From Echinometra lucunter (taxonomy: Eukaryota > Echinodermata > Echinoidea > Camarodonta > Echinometridae): a DNA stretch of 64,000 bases. The stretch covers positions 18,747,408-18,811,407 of the forward strand of contig CM057162.1 in the NCBI GenBank assembly GCA_029962745.1, given 5' to 3'. The position numbers and the translations under genes are program-made. Below the pieces are notes generated by a model. The model did no database searches and was not told where the DNA came from. It saw only the letters and a list, made by a program, of their open reading frames with translations. Within the stretch, counting starts at the first letter, position 1. Each line of letters opens with the position of its first letter. Below, in pieces: positions 46,066-58,500 of the stretch.

Positions 46066-46814
46066 GATAAATCTTCAAGCTTAACTTGTTAATTCCTTTG
46101 TAGGTGGGAGATGAGTTTTGAACAATGACAGGCCGCACTGCCTCAGATGGATCCAAGCGAATATATACATATATATTTGTGTGTGTGTGTTTATTCATAT
46201 CACTTTGCATACCATAAAAATAAAATTAGTCTTTTTTGGTACTCCCACCCCCTCCTTACCTTAAGTAATGCCTCTTCCTCCTTTAAGGGATGGAATTTTT
46301 AGGAATGGTCCTCCCTCAGCCCCTCCCCTTCTCCCATATGACTTGTAGGCCTGTGGCGGTGCTCAAATCTGAAAAGGGAATTTTTACACACCTTCGCTCG
46401 AATTCATCCTGAAATCCAGAATCCAACAAAAGATCATAATACTCTTTGAAATAGAGATGACTGCCTTGGGGCTGCATGCTTTAAAAATGAGCCCAAATGG
46501 AAATACAATTATTTTTATAGGTAGGACGAAGTACAGATCAGGGTTGACGCTACTCATAACGATGATTATAACGACAGTGATATTTTTCTATGTGTGCATG
46601 TGAGTATGCGTGTGTAGAACTCCAGAAGTACCGTTCATCTCATAATCTCCAAATTCCCTTGTATTATTAATGATCTTGTCATTTTCCCCTTTTCTCCACA
46701 ATGCCAACCCCGATATAGCAGAAATGAGAAATTACGTATCCCTCACAAGTCAGTTCATTTTTGTTGTGTGTCTGTGTTAAAATGTGTTTACAATGATCAA
46801 AATATGAAGTATAC

Positions 46815-46885
46815 CCGGGAAGGAAAGGAGGGAGAGAAAGAGAGAAAGAGAGAGAGAGTGAGAGAGAGAGAGAGAGAGAGAGAAG
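46815..46885. repeat. (GA)n microsatellite
   Basis: GA dinucleotide array with a few interruptions. Smaller CT/GA arrays lie at 47360-47445 and 47618-47640, the latter followed by a G run. Confidence 0.95.
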
Positions 46886-47010
46886 GTGTGGAGGATGGCC
46901 CCCTGGGACGATTTTTTTCCCCCAAACAGGTTTACGAAATACGACCGGATTCAAGAATACCCGTGATACTTTTTCTATTTCTGACTAAATAAACGCTAAA
47001 AATATAACAC

Positions 47011-47081
47011 AGACGAGAGTTGGAATCGAACCCGAGATTTTACGTTTATATCACGATCATCTTTCCGACTGAGCCACGAAC
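47011..47081 (-). repeat. tRNA-like sequence (minus strand)
   Basis: Minus strand: A box TGGCTCAGTCGG and B box GGTTCGATTCC about 35 bp apart. Probably a SINE head, as no matching acceptor stem is seen. Confidence 0.5.
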
Positions 47082-47618
47082 AATTGATGCCGATAATGCG
47101 TTCTCTATGATACCTGGAGTTCATTGCTAGTCTTTACTTCTCAGACATGTTTCTAACAATTCCGTCATAGGCTTTACATGTGCCTATAGGTAAACCTGTT
47201 TGGGAAAAAATATTTCACCCTCAAGCTGGGGATTGCTGCCACAGTCTATCTACCGTGAAAAATACAAGGGGCTTTTAAACCCATTTTTTATTATATTTTT
47301 AGTGTATCAATATTGTAATTATAAACAGGACATCTAACTTTGCGGCCTTTGGCTCCCTTTTCCCTTTTCTCTCCCTCTCTCCCTCCATCTTTTTCTCTTT
47401 CTCCCTTTTCTCTCTCTTTCTATTTCTCTCTCTCTCTCTCTTATTTTCAGTGCATCTTTACACGTTATATAATGATAGGATTTTATAATTCACATCTATA
47501 TAAATTCACTGCAAAAAGTCATCTGATCCTTTATTTCTTTAACTTTTCATCTTGCGACGAACTTTTGCCTGAAATGATCTAAACGTGATTTATCCCCGAA
47601 AATAAAGATAGATGAAGC

Positions 47619-47649
<31 letters not shown>

Positions 47650-48800
47650 GAGGGGGGAGGGGATCGATCAGCTGCCACAGTGGTAATCATGAAAAATAGC
47701 AATGACCTATCGTGCCCATAATGCGGTTTACGTTCAGTAATGATGATATGATAATATAACAATAATTCACTAAAAATGCCATTGGAATTTTTGAAGGTGG
47801 TGGTAACTGGAAGTCAGTGATGGGTTTTAACGATTATGTAATGTAATGGTTACTCTTGCCCCCCCCCCCGCTCTGTAACAGTCATTATTACGTAGATCAT
47901 GGAAATAATCACCTGTTTTGCCATTGTTTCATAATACTGTACGATATTGTTTATTTTCATTTCATCGCTTGGTTCGTTAACTTTTTATCAGGGATCAGTG
48001 TTTGGTCTCATTTTATGGCACTATTCACCTTATTCTATTTCTCATTTGTTTAATCTTTTCACCTTCATTTACTTTTGACTGATTTGTCATTATGTGAAAC
48101 TTTATAGTGTGATCCATGATCACGAAGCCAGCAAGACTGAAGAAGCGCTCGTATGAAGGGTTTGATACTTGACAAAAAAAGTAAATTCGCAGTGTTACAA
48201 TTATGAGAACAGAATATTCCCAACCCCATTAGAAAATAGAAATAATGTCAATGTTCTACGAATGTTACTTGTTATTGCCCAAGGGGGCACTATGAATGCT
48301 TGAGTTGAACATTGTATTCGTGAAAGAATAATCTGATTGCTCCGAATCTGTGCACAAACTGCCATTAATCATGCTAATGCAACAACTTACCCGGTTTTCA
48401 ATAGGAGGCAAGTAAGCAGGATACAAAGGAAAAACGAAAACGAGAAGAAAACATTGAGACTAGAAATAGCTAGACCATTCATATCGAGGAATCTCGATAG
48501 ACCGAAGGACCGTTAGAACGAATGGCACCATTCTTTAAAGGGAAGTAAAACCCATTCTGATAACTGAAATATTTTGCTTGTAAATATTAAGGATAAGGGT
48601 TAATGATCAATCAACGAAAACACAGTCTCGAATCGAAAACCCCACCGATTGACAGCATGCATGGACGGTATTCGTTCCCTCTTGAGACGCCAAGTATACA
48701 GTTGTCCCTTATTTTATTCATAAGCGACTGATTCTTCCATCTTTCGCATTTTTTCATGAATATAATACCATGCAGGGGATTTACAGTGAGGTAGCAGATT

Positions 48801-49012
48801 ATGTGGAGGTGTGTGGTCCAGTGGATAAGTCCCCGGACTTTGAACCAAGAGGTACGGGGTTCGAATCCCTGCTGCAGCACTGTCCTTTGGCAAGATATTA
48901 AGCTGCATTTGCCACACTCAACCCAGGTGACTGTGAATGGGTACCTAGCAGGAATTAATTTCTCGAAATGCTTGAGCGCTGTAATGGCTGCCGGGCTAAA
49001 GCCCTGGTAATA
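48801..49012 (+). repeat. tRNA-derived SINE, well preserved
   Basis: A box TGGTCCAGTGGATAAG, B box GGTTCGAATCC (near 48859), then the body CACTGTCCTTTGGCAAGATA, ATTTGCCA, ACCCAGGTGACTG and an AATAATGATGATAA-type tail. The body is shared with the SINE at 2655-2818. It faces, tail to tail, the SINE at 49091-49305. Confidence 0.78.
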
Positions 49013-49038
49013 ATGATGATAATGATGATGATGATAAA

Positions 49039-49070
<32 letters not shown>

Positions 49071-49085
49071 TAATAATATTAATAA
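49013..49085. repeat. (TAA)n/(GAT)n array between two SINE tails
   Basis: The simple-repeat tails of the two opposed SINEs merge into one array. Confidence 0.85.
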
Positions 49086-49090
49086 CTCTT

Positions 49091-49305
49091 ATTTACCCAG
49101 GGTAGCCACTTCAGCTATCAGCTGATCTTCCAGCAGGCCCTGCATAACATAATATGTTATTATTACCCTTCTCCATTCTATTATGCCGAGCGCCTGGCTA
49201 GAAGGCAGAAGGTCCCATTTTTGTAAGTCTTTGGTATGACTCGGCCGGGGATCGAACCCACGACCTCCCGTTCATGAGGCGGACGCTCTATCAATTGAGC
49301 CACCA
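49091..49305 (-). repeat. tRNA-derived SINE, full copy (minus strand)
   Basis: Minus strand: A box TGGCTCAATTGATAGAGCG, B box GGTTCGATCCC (near 49250-49260), then the same body as the copies downstream of the sulfotransferase genes. It is the most complete of the three copies. Confidence 0.8.
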
Positions 49306-50159
49306 TAATAATCCAAAGTCCTTTGGAAGCTCATAGAGATGTTAGATAATAATGTGATATGCGCTATACAAGAAGGGAATATCATCATTATTACGATATT
49401 ATCAAACATTTAGACCGACACCCAACGAGGAAAGACAAACAGCTGAAGAGAAATGGCAAAACAAGCACTGGAAATGTTTGAGACGTTGTGGGACATCGTC
49501 TGCTTACAAGACAGTACAGATTATGTTCAACCTGTGACGTCACACAGATCTGCGCAGCGTTTGGAGAATTCTTCAGGTGCTACGTTGCTGTATTTTACCG
49601 TTTTCACACTTCAAATGTTTCAAGCCATGAATTTTGATAACCTTGTCCAGTTTAACCTGTTTGCTGTTGTTTTATTCACAGCGTTAATAGCTAAAATAGG
49701 AAATAATAGGTGGTTTAGGTGGAAAAGAGATTTTAGGTGTCAGTATTTTATGAAGTTCATCTATTAATCTAATATCTAAGTTTTTGTTATTGTTGTTTTT
49801 GTTTGTTGAAAATTGTAGACATTTAGGGTCAATATTATGTGTGTTACGTTTGCCCGGATTGATCTTCTCATCGGAATTTGAGAATAACTTTAAAAATACA
49901 AATATACTATGCACTATTTGCTATTCCAATTCTAAGCGGAGAGGATTATATATGTTGGAAAAGTATATCAGGTTTCCCCTATCCGATTATTCCTTCAAAG
50001 TGATTAGTGAAGATTTTTCAATCAAACTTTTTTGTGTGTAGTAGGAAGTAGGAAATATGGGTCGGCGCGCTTGAATGGTCACTCTTCACGTCTGGAGAGC
50101 CTCCTCTCTCTGTTTTTGTTCATCGTTCCATCCCATTCTGACGAAAACATATGATGGGT

Positions 50160-50715
50160 CATTCTCGTTCACGTGTGTGACCGAAATCTTGAAAAAATAC
50201 ATGATTCAAAAGTAATTTGTCATTATTTATCTTGTAGCAGAAGTCTCTCATTTTGGAATTTTAAATAACTGTAGTACTCCCAATGGAATGAAATTATTTC
50301 AGAAGAGCGTACATCATCGTAATTTCAGAAGTCAAATTAGATCGGTGACTTGGCACGAAAATGGGTCTTACTTGTTGGTATTCAACCTATTTTTCTCACA
50401 TTTCTCTGGGCGTGTAAGTTTCCGCTTTTCATTACTGCATGATGGGGATTGCTCTAAACAGTGTTAAAGCAATTTTCCATAAATGAATGAACATTCTGTT
50501 CTTTTAGAGGTGAAAATTGGGTCGGTCACGTGTGTGACCACTCAAAAAGGGGTAATGTTTAAATGACTCTGTACTATTGAGAAATTATTCATTCTTATCA
50601 AAGAAAGGGAGCCTTTTTTCATGTAAGAAACTGGCTGAAATATAAAAATAAAAACATGTTATGTAATTTTCGAGCAATGAGGCAAAATTAGATGGTCACG
50701 TGTCTGACCAAAGTT
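50160..50715. repeat. Three spaced CACGTGTGTGACC motifs
   Basis: TTCACGTGTGTGACC (about 50170), GGTCACGTGTGTGACC (about 50526) and GGTCACGTGTCTGACC (about 50695) recur in AT-rich intronic DNA. The full form is a 6-bp inverted repeat with a 4-bp centre and includes a CACGTG E box. It could be a degenerate tandem repeat or a regulatory cluster. Confidence 0.4.
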
Positions 50716-51756
50716 TCAATTTGCAGAGAATGGCCCTGATGAACGTTCATCTGCTTATGCTGTCCCGGTTTTATAGAATAGCCTCCCAAGCCAAAGACAT
50801 TCAATTATGTTATCGATGACGTGATATGTGTACCACTTACGGTTACAACAATCAAGGAGTTTCCAGAGTTGGAGTCACATCTAACTCATTCCCTTTGATC
50901 CATGTTCAATGCCTCCAGGCAAAAATATGTCAAGCATGTACTTAACTCGATCTTCCTTGCAGATGCGTAGACAAAAAATTCCTGTCTGGCTTCAAACTTA
51001 CGGGCCATTTTCAAAGGGAAATAATATATTCTTTTGTAATGATAATTACTTTTCGCTACCACTCGTCTGATAATATTAGCAGTACACAGTGCACTAATCT
51101 GACATGTAACATCATAAATTACTGTACTTTAACAAACTCCCTTTTCATTTTCGTTTGCCGCACGAAATCGGAAAAGTGTCAGATTGCTTGTTTTAGGATT
51201 GCCAAATTTTTGCTATTTTTCACAAATTAAAGCTGCTATCATCTGACACATGCAGATTTCTGGACACAATTAGGCTTTTGTATTCATATTTCATCATCTG
51301 TTCAGTTTTCTTTCTGTTAATTCAAATAAAAAGTAAAATATTTACAATATTTTATTTGTGACAAAATCACTAATTAAGCTTTCCCATAATGTTGGCGGCA
51401 TCGACCCTCGGACATCAAAGCCAACAGCACCCTTGTAGATTCTATTGTGCAACCTTAGAAAAGGACAGCTGCTTGAAAATAATGTGTGGCCAGTTGGGAC
51501 TCCAGGTCTTAAAACTCCTTGCTACAATATATGTACGAGTTCTTTATTTCGGTACTAAGACTTCTTTGCATTGATATTCTTTGTCCAAGCTCTCTTAGAA
51601 ACAAAGACACCATAGATGTGCTTAAATCTGCCCTTAAATATGTGAAAACATGTATGAGCTTTAACAAAATGAATTCAGTGACCTATCTTTACCTTCTCTT
51701 TCTTTTCTTTCTCTCCCATACAAAGTGCTTAGGGACATATTGATGTAATGTGTTAA

Positions 51757-52312
51757 AGGAGAATGCAACTCTGGCATCAGTGTAATCTTAGTGAATAGAG
51801 ATGACTAAGAAAAGTAAAAAGTTAAATTTTGAGCAAAATCGGACAATCTATTCAAGAGTTATGGATTTTGAAAGTTTCAGTAAATTCCTGTTGTGGGGAT
51901 TCTTGAGTTGGCAACTTTGCCAGCATCTGTGATGTCATCATGGACAACTCTCCATTCATTTTGTAAGCGGAATTTAACATTGTCTTTATTTTCAAGGAAT
52001 TGTTAGAGTATGACGTGGCCATATCATTATTGTGCAAGCATTTTGGGGAGAATTATGTTGATTCCTGACTTGAAATCTCATATAAATCACTTTTTTTGAA
52101 AAAAAAAAATAGTACAAAATGAGAGTTGAGAGTTGTCCACGATGACATCACAGATTCTGGCAAAGTTGCCAATTCAAGGATCCCCAAAACAGGAATTTAC
52201 TAAAACTTTCAAATTCATAACTCGTCATGCTCGTGAACAGATTGTCCGATTTTCACTGTTTACTCTTGGTCATGTCACTAAGAGCACACTTATACCTGGG
52301 TTGCATTCTCCT
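51757..52312. mobile_element. TTAA-flanked long-inverted-repeat element
   Basis: A 556-bp element between TTAA (51753-51756) and TTAA (52313-52316). The left end AGGAGAATGCAAC is matched exactly by the right end GTTGCATTCTCCT, and the arms of about 250 bp are inverted copies of each other. It is a non-autonomous element of a TTAA-targeting superfamily (piggyBac or Kolobok). The related copy is at 42385-43129. Confidence 0.8.
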
Positions 52313-52691
52313 TTAAGCGCTATACAATTACTGACCATTAATATCTGTCCCGCTGACATATTCAATACAAATTTCAAAGGCCTTGCTTGATTCACACAAA
52401 GCAAGTTACATGTATAACAGTTTAAGCAGGGAAGCCAGAGATCTCTGGTTTAACGCTCGGAGTCTGAACTATCGTCTGACATTACTCTCTATAATAACAA
52501 AAATAAAGATATCATTCATTTTGTGTTGGAGGGTTACTTTCTGAAATAGAACATGGTGATACGGAGCCCCTACAACACAGAGAAAACTGTATGTCAGTGA
52601 TTGATGTACATTATAACGAACTTTAAATACTCATTTAAGGTTCGTTACAATATCCCAATGGAACGTCTATAGGAGAAGCCTATAGGAGAAT

Positions 52692-53190
52692 GAGCGATCG
52701 GTCGCTGTATAGCTGACCTAGCCGGAAGCGGAAGTGGAGATAGCGTGTGGGCATGTATAGGGGTTATTGCATACTGCTTTCACACCAAGGTACGGTCGCT
52801 GGGTACGGTCGCAGAGACCGTACCCAGCGACCGATGAAATCATAGAGTGAAAGCATTTCATCGTACTCAGCGACCGATCGTTTTGGTAAAAAACGATCGG
52901 TCGCTGAGTGCAGTCGCTGAGGTACTTCAGCGACCGTACCAGCGACCGTACCTTGGTGTGAAAGCACACGTATGGTATTCAGCGACCGATCGATGACCCC
53001 CCCCCCCCCCCCCATACATGCCCACGTCTCTACTTCCGCTTCCGGCTAGGTCAGCTATACAGCGACCGATCGCTCTGGGGCTGACCAAATTTTGACGGCG
53101 GTGTGAAAGCACGTACGATCGGTCGCTGGGTACGGGCTCTGCGACCGTACCCAGCTACCGTACCTTGGTGTGAAAGCAGTTTTAGACAAT
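52692..53190. mobile_element. Nested hairpin (foldback) element cluster
   Basis: The outer arms 52692-52757 and 53014-53075 are inverted repeats. Inside, GCTTTCACACCAAGGTACGG (52776) and its inverse (to 52968) flank two perfect hairpins: 18-bp arms 52793-52810/52816-52833 with a 5-nt loop, and 17-bp arms 52868-52884/52890-52906 with a 5-nt loop. A third, shorter hairpin lies near 52913. A further unit with GTGTGAAAGC at both ends spans 53101-53177. No coding sequence. Confidence 0.75.
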
Positions 53191-53228
53191 CAATCGATCG
53201 CCTAGGCCGTCGGGTTTACAAAGCGTTG

Positions 53229-53583
53229 TATGTGGTGGCCCTGAAGTACGTTCGACAAGAGGTCATGTGCGACGTGAATTTCGCATCCCAGGTCCTGAAC
53301 TTTGCATCTCAAGTCGTGAAATTCACGACCCGCGATGCGAAATTCATGACCTGTGGCGCAAACTTTGCATACCAAGTCGTGAAATTCACGACCCGCGATG
53401 CGAAATTCATGACCCGTGGCGCGAACTTTGCATCCCAGTCCTGAATTTCGAACCGCGGGTCATGAATTTTACGACTTGGGATGCAAAGTTTGCGCCAAGG
53501 GTCATGAATCTAATGACCTCAGATGCGAAGTTCAGGACCTGGGATGCAAAATTCACGTCGCACATGACTTCAGGGCCACCATG
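53229..53583. mobile_element. Foldback element with short internal repeats
   Basis: GGTGGCCCTGAAG (53229) and its inverse CTTCAGGGCCACC (to 53581) bound a roughly 350-bp palindrome. The interior is built of alternating GAAATTCATGACC and CGATGCGAAATTC-type units in both orientations. Repetitive open frames are products of this structure. Confidence 0.7.
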
Positions 53584-54509
53584 GTTTCAGTAGCCAGGCC
53601 CTTAAACCAGCTACAATTGGTCTAGTGAACTGTCGGTCTCTTTACATTTTTGCTCAACGAAATTGTCAGTCGTTAAGGAGACAAGGCGTGTGGTTTGGCT
53701 TTATTTAGTGCTGTTGTATATAATGATTTTGTATAATTGTCATTGTTTTTGTTCCTGCCTGCCGCTGTTACTGTCAATCTATTTACAAGTGTGCTATATG
53801 GAATAGAATAACGTATGAAATAATAGTGTGGCAACGCATTCCCGTCGCCTATTAACCTCATTACCGTAATTGCCCGAAATGTGGCGGACAAAAGGTTAAC
53901 TCGTTATCATCGCTACTATACTGCAGAGCAAACCTGGGCTGCTTCATGAAGGTAAACGAACCGAGAAATCCTCCCCGCAAAAAAAGGGCAGTGATAAATG
54001 AAAGAGAGAAGATAAACGAGGAAAGCACCACCAATTTGCCTAATCAAGCTAATTAATATACATGTAGATTTACGCGTTCACAGTTATGACAATTACGTGT
54101 GACAGGATTGATCTGTACATGTATGATTTAGTAGTCATTGTTAAAGTCAACCATGCAGTCATCCGTAAATTGCCCTTATGAACTCGGGGACACGCTTGGA
54201 CAAGAGCCTGCAATAAGTCAGTTCATAGATGCAATCTAATATCTGAGCGTGAGCAGATGAAGTGTTACGCTTTGCAGGTGGAAGTTTTCTTTTAAAAAAT
54301 GGAAATAAAAGCTCCAGAGACATGAGCCAACTCTGTCACTTTGAGAGTTACTATTCTAAGAGACCTCTCCATGTTTAAAATATCTGTGGATATATTTTGA
54401 AATCATTAGGGACATGAGCTGACTACGAGGCGTACGAGCTGGCTTATAAAATTTATCTGAGATTATCTTAAAATGCAACATTGCTTTAGCTGTCGAAATT
54501 ATTCCTTCT

Positions 54510-54722
54510 TTGGTTCAGCCATGACATTTTCTCCGGCGACGATTGTTCCCCTGGAAAATCTGCACGTTAAGCCAAACATAAAACCTTTAAACCCCAAACC
54601 TAACACTATTATCCTCAAGTTAAAACCAAAACCTTTATCACACCCTAACCCTAAACCTTAATGTCTTCAAAAGAGACACGAGCAATTGTCGTAGGAGCAA
54701 ACTTCGTGTCACAGTCAGTTTC
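54510..54722 (-). repeat. Repeat with telomere-like CCTAACCC motif, copy 1 (minus)
   Basis: Inverted copy of 59573-59793. Shared blocks include GGAAAATCTGCACGTTAAG, CCTAACACT and GGAGCAAACTT. An interstitial CCCTAACCCTAAACC lies near 54642. Confidence 0.7.
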
Positions 54723-55281
54723 ACTATTATTGTTATCATTATTATCATTATTATTACTTCCACTACTACCATCGTTACGTGGTCCTATTGTGACCATTGT
54801 TATTTGACCACCAGAGATGGAAACCGTAAAACTCTTTAACACAATTTAAATGTATATGCAGCAATGGAAATACCCACATGACAGTCTACCCGAGGTAGGC
54901 CCCCTGCGGGTAGACCAACTCCTGGTCGACTAACTTGTTCATTTCAGTAGCATTATTGTACGCACGTCGGAAACATGTGATACTAAACATTGTATTAAAC
55001 ACTGAATTAAACATTTGAAGCAGCTCAATTATCATGATTTGAAGTCTGCTTCATATGAATCAGAGCCACAGCAAATAATGTATGGATGCAAAGAAGGCAA
55101 TGCTTTATATACAATGTTTAGTACCAAATCTTTCTGGACGTGTGTAATATACCTACTATGTATAAGTTCCCCAGTCAATCCGGGATTGGTTTACCGGGAG
55201 GGAGGGGGGGGGGGGTGCGGCCGTAACCCGGGTAGAATCTTATCAGGGTACTTCCATTGCTGCATATTGCTTCGTTTTCAG

Positions 55282-55397
55282 TGGTCCTCAAAGAACTACT
55301 GCTTCTGGATGTCCATGTTGGTGATGCACTCCTACGGGCAGCGGAGACTGAGTTCGAGCATGCCGTCAAGTGTCTTCTAGAATATGCCGCAAAGAAG
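55282..55397 (+). CDS. TRPC-like channel, coding exon 2
   Basis: The acceptor is TTCGTTTTCAG ending at 55281 and the donor is AAG|GTAAGG (intron from 55398). It reads in phase 1 from exon 1 and ends in phase 0. The encoded VHVGDALLRAAETEF and AVKCLLEYAAKK segments match the TRPC ankyrin-region pattern VHVGDALL.A....... AV..LL, which is very characteristic of TRPC proteins. The preceding intron is 15.3 kb and loaded with mobile elements. Confidence 0.88.
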
Positions 55398-55579
55398 GTA
55401 AGGAAAAGATACAAATTTTCTTCGATTCTTCAGTTCAGTTTCAATTCTCCTGTGTTTTTATTGCATTTTTGTTATTTTCTCTTGGAAAATAGCTACAAAA
55501 TACTGAGAGCATTGTCATACGTTTGTTTTTCTTTTTTTTCTTTTTCCCCCTTTTTTTCTCTCCAGTGATTTCATACTTG

Positions 55580-58500
55580 TTTTGTTCTTAATGTTATATT
55601 TGTATTATGTTTTCCCATCCCAATCTATGTACTAATCGTAGAAGGCAAATCTCAGCTACATTGACAGGTGAATGTTCTACATGTTCAGAACGAGATATTC
55701 AGGATATAAACATTATGTCTGACAATATTATAATTGATGATAATTATGTTCTTCCTAATGAATACAATGATATAACAAAGGAATTACTTTTGAAAAATAA
55801 AAGAGTCTTCTCCATGGTACATTTTAACTGTCGAAACATTAAAAAAAATATTGATAACTTTCACAGTGTTCTTGCCAGCATATCTTGCCCATTTTCATGT
55901 ATAGCACTATCAGAAACTTGGCTAGCAAATAATGAAGAAATACAAATTCCTGATTATAGTTTTCTTGGTAATGGAAGACAAGACAAACGAGGAGGTGGTG
56001 TAGGCTGTTTGATAAAAAATGGTATGAAGTATAAAATCCGTAAGGACTTAGAAGTTTTTAACCAATGAATTGAAACTATTTTATTGAGATGTATTCTAAA
56101 GTAAAAAATATTATTCTTTCCATTGTGTACAGGCCCCCTGGGCAAGATTTATCTGATTTTTCTAGTTACTTAGAGGACCCTCTTTGTGCAATAAATAGAG
56201 AAAATAAGCAATGCTTTTTTATAGGTGATTTTAACATTGATCTTTTAATGACCAATTCCTGTCAAGTAAAACATTTTGTTGATCTTTTAATAACTTATTC
56301 TTGTATACCTTTGATTTTAAACCCAGCGAGAATAACACAAACTTCAGCGACTCTTATTGATAACATATTCACAAACAACTTGGATAGTGTCTTAAAAACT
56401 GGAATCCTTGTTAATGATGTCAGTGATCATCTTAGTGTTTTCACAATTATTAATTATGACAGTGTTTCATACTCTAATCCTAAGTGCTACAAACGTGTTA
56501 TGAATAATGAAAATGTTACTGACTTTCTGAAAGTTTTACAGTGTACTAACTGGAATGATGTATATGATATCATAGATGTTGATTGTAGATTTGATATTTT
56601 TACGAATAAATTAACTAGTCTATATGATCAATGTTTTCCTTTCAAAGAGAAGTCGGACCGACAATTTAAGAAAAACCCTTGGTTTAATAATGATTTAAAG
56701 AAGATGTGTAGGAAGAAAAAAACATCTTGTATCGAAAATATATAAAACAATCCAACTGAATATAGAAAAATAACTTATAATAAATATAGAAATAAAGTTA
56801 CTAGTGCAATACGGCAGTGTAAACGATTGTATTATAAAACTCGTTTTTATAATGTACAGAATAATATCAGAAGACCATGGAATGTTATCATTGATCTGTT
56901 GAATAAGAAAAAGGCAACAGTACAACATATGAATATTAGTCATCTTGGCAGAAACATATCTGATTGTAAGGAAATTGCAAATTTATTTAATAAATAATTC
57001 ACAACTATTGGATTAGACATAACTAATACTTTGCCACAATCTTGCTGTACTTATGATAAGTTCTTGCCTCCCCAAAACTTGTTGAATTCATTTTTTCTCC
57101 TCCGCATACTACAACCTAGTGAAATAATCAAAATTGTGTCTGAACTTCAGCCAAACAAAAGCCCTGGATATGATGGCATTGATTGTAGTGTTTTTAAAAA
57201 ATCTATTCGTTTTTAGTCACACCTTTATGTAGTTTTTTAAAATTTGTCAATAGATAAGGGAGGTTTCCCTAGTTCCATGAAACTAGTCAAATGTGTACCC
57301 ATACATAAAAAAGGGGATAAATCTGTATTATCTAACTATAGACCAATCTCTATCCTCTCTGTAATTTCTAAGTTATTTGAAAAAAAACTTATACACAAAC
57401 GTTTATTGTCATATTTATGTTACAATAATATCATATCTAAAAAACAATTTGGTTTCAGACCCAATTACTCTACCTATATGGCATTAATTGATTTCTGTGA
57501 CAAAATAGCGAATGCATTTGAAAATAAGCAATTTGTCACTGGGATTTTCCTTGACCTATCAAAAGCTTTTGATTGTATAAATCACGACATTCTTATAGAG
57601 AAAATGAGATATTACGGTATCAGAGGTCTTGCCTTAGATTGGTTCAAAAGTTATTTTTATAATCGCAGACAGTATGTACATTTAAGTGGTTATTCATCCC
57701 CCATACAAAAAATTAAAATAGGCGTTCCTCAGGGATCTATTTTAGGTCCTCAACTTTTTATTATGTATATAAATGACTTACATTTTATTAGTAGTATATT
57801 AGATTCTGTATTATATGCAGTTGATAGCAATTCTTTTTATAACTGGAAATGATATACAGAATGTTTGTGCAATACTAAATGGGGAATTGTGCAAGATAGG
57901 CCAGTGCTTTTTAGCCAACAAGCTGAAACTAAATACTGATAAAACATCGTGCATGGTATTCCACACTAAGAATAAGCATATTGATTCTAATTCTATTGAT
58001 GTGAAAATTGATGGTTCTAATATTCCAGTTGTAAATACCGCTAAATTTTTGGGAGTAACTTTAGATAATCATCTTATTTGGAATTACCATGTAAATGAAA
58101 TATGTTGTAAAATATCAAGGGCAATCGGTGCAATCAGTAGAGTAAGTGCAATTGTACCAACTCATATTCTTTTAAAACTATATTTGTCTATGATCTTTCC
58201 TCACCTTATTTATTGCAACAACATTGTATGGGGAAACTGTGCAAAATATCTCTTAAATCGAATTTTTGTTCTTCAAAAGCATGCAATACGGATAATTACA
58301 AACTCTAAGCCCTACACTCACTCAAATCCTTTGTTTAAAGAAAAGAAATTATTGAATATCTATGATATTTACAAATTTTCTACCTGTACATTCATGTATA
58401 AATATGTGCATAACTCTTTGGCAAACCTTTTAGGTAATTGTTTTATTAAGAAAAAATATGTATATGATAAACGACAGAACGATAACTTGTATATAACAAA

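Noticed and set aside
46005..47081. Functional tRNA genes at 46005 and 47011
   Set aside because: Good B boxes and T arms, but acceptor stems and overall cloverleaf do not close. SINE heads or pseudogenes are likelier.
49453..49767. 104-codon open frame starting MAKQALEMFETLW as a gene
   Set aside because: No family signature and atypical low-complexity hydrophobic content in the second half. It lies inside the TRPC intron without support.
53103..53625. Repetitive open frames (LCIPSREIHDP-type) as a repeat protein
   Set aside because: Several frames and both strands are open because of the mirrored foldback units; no start or splice evidence.
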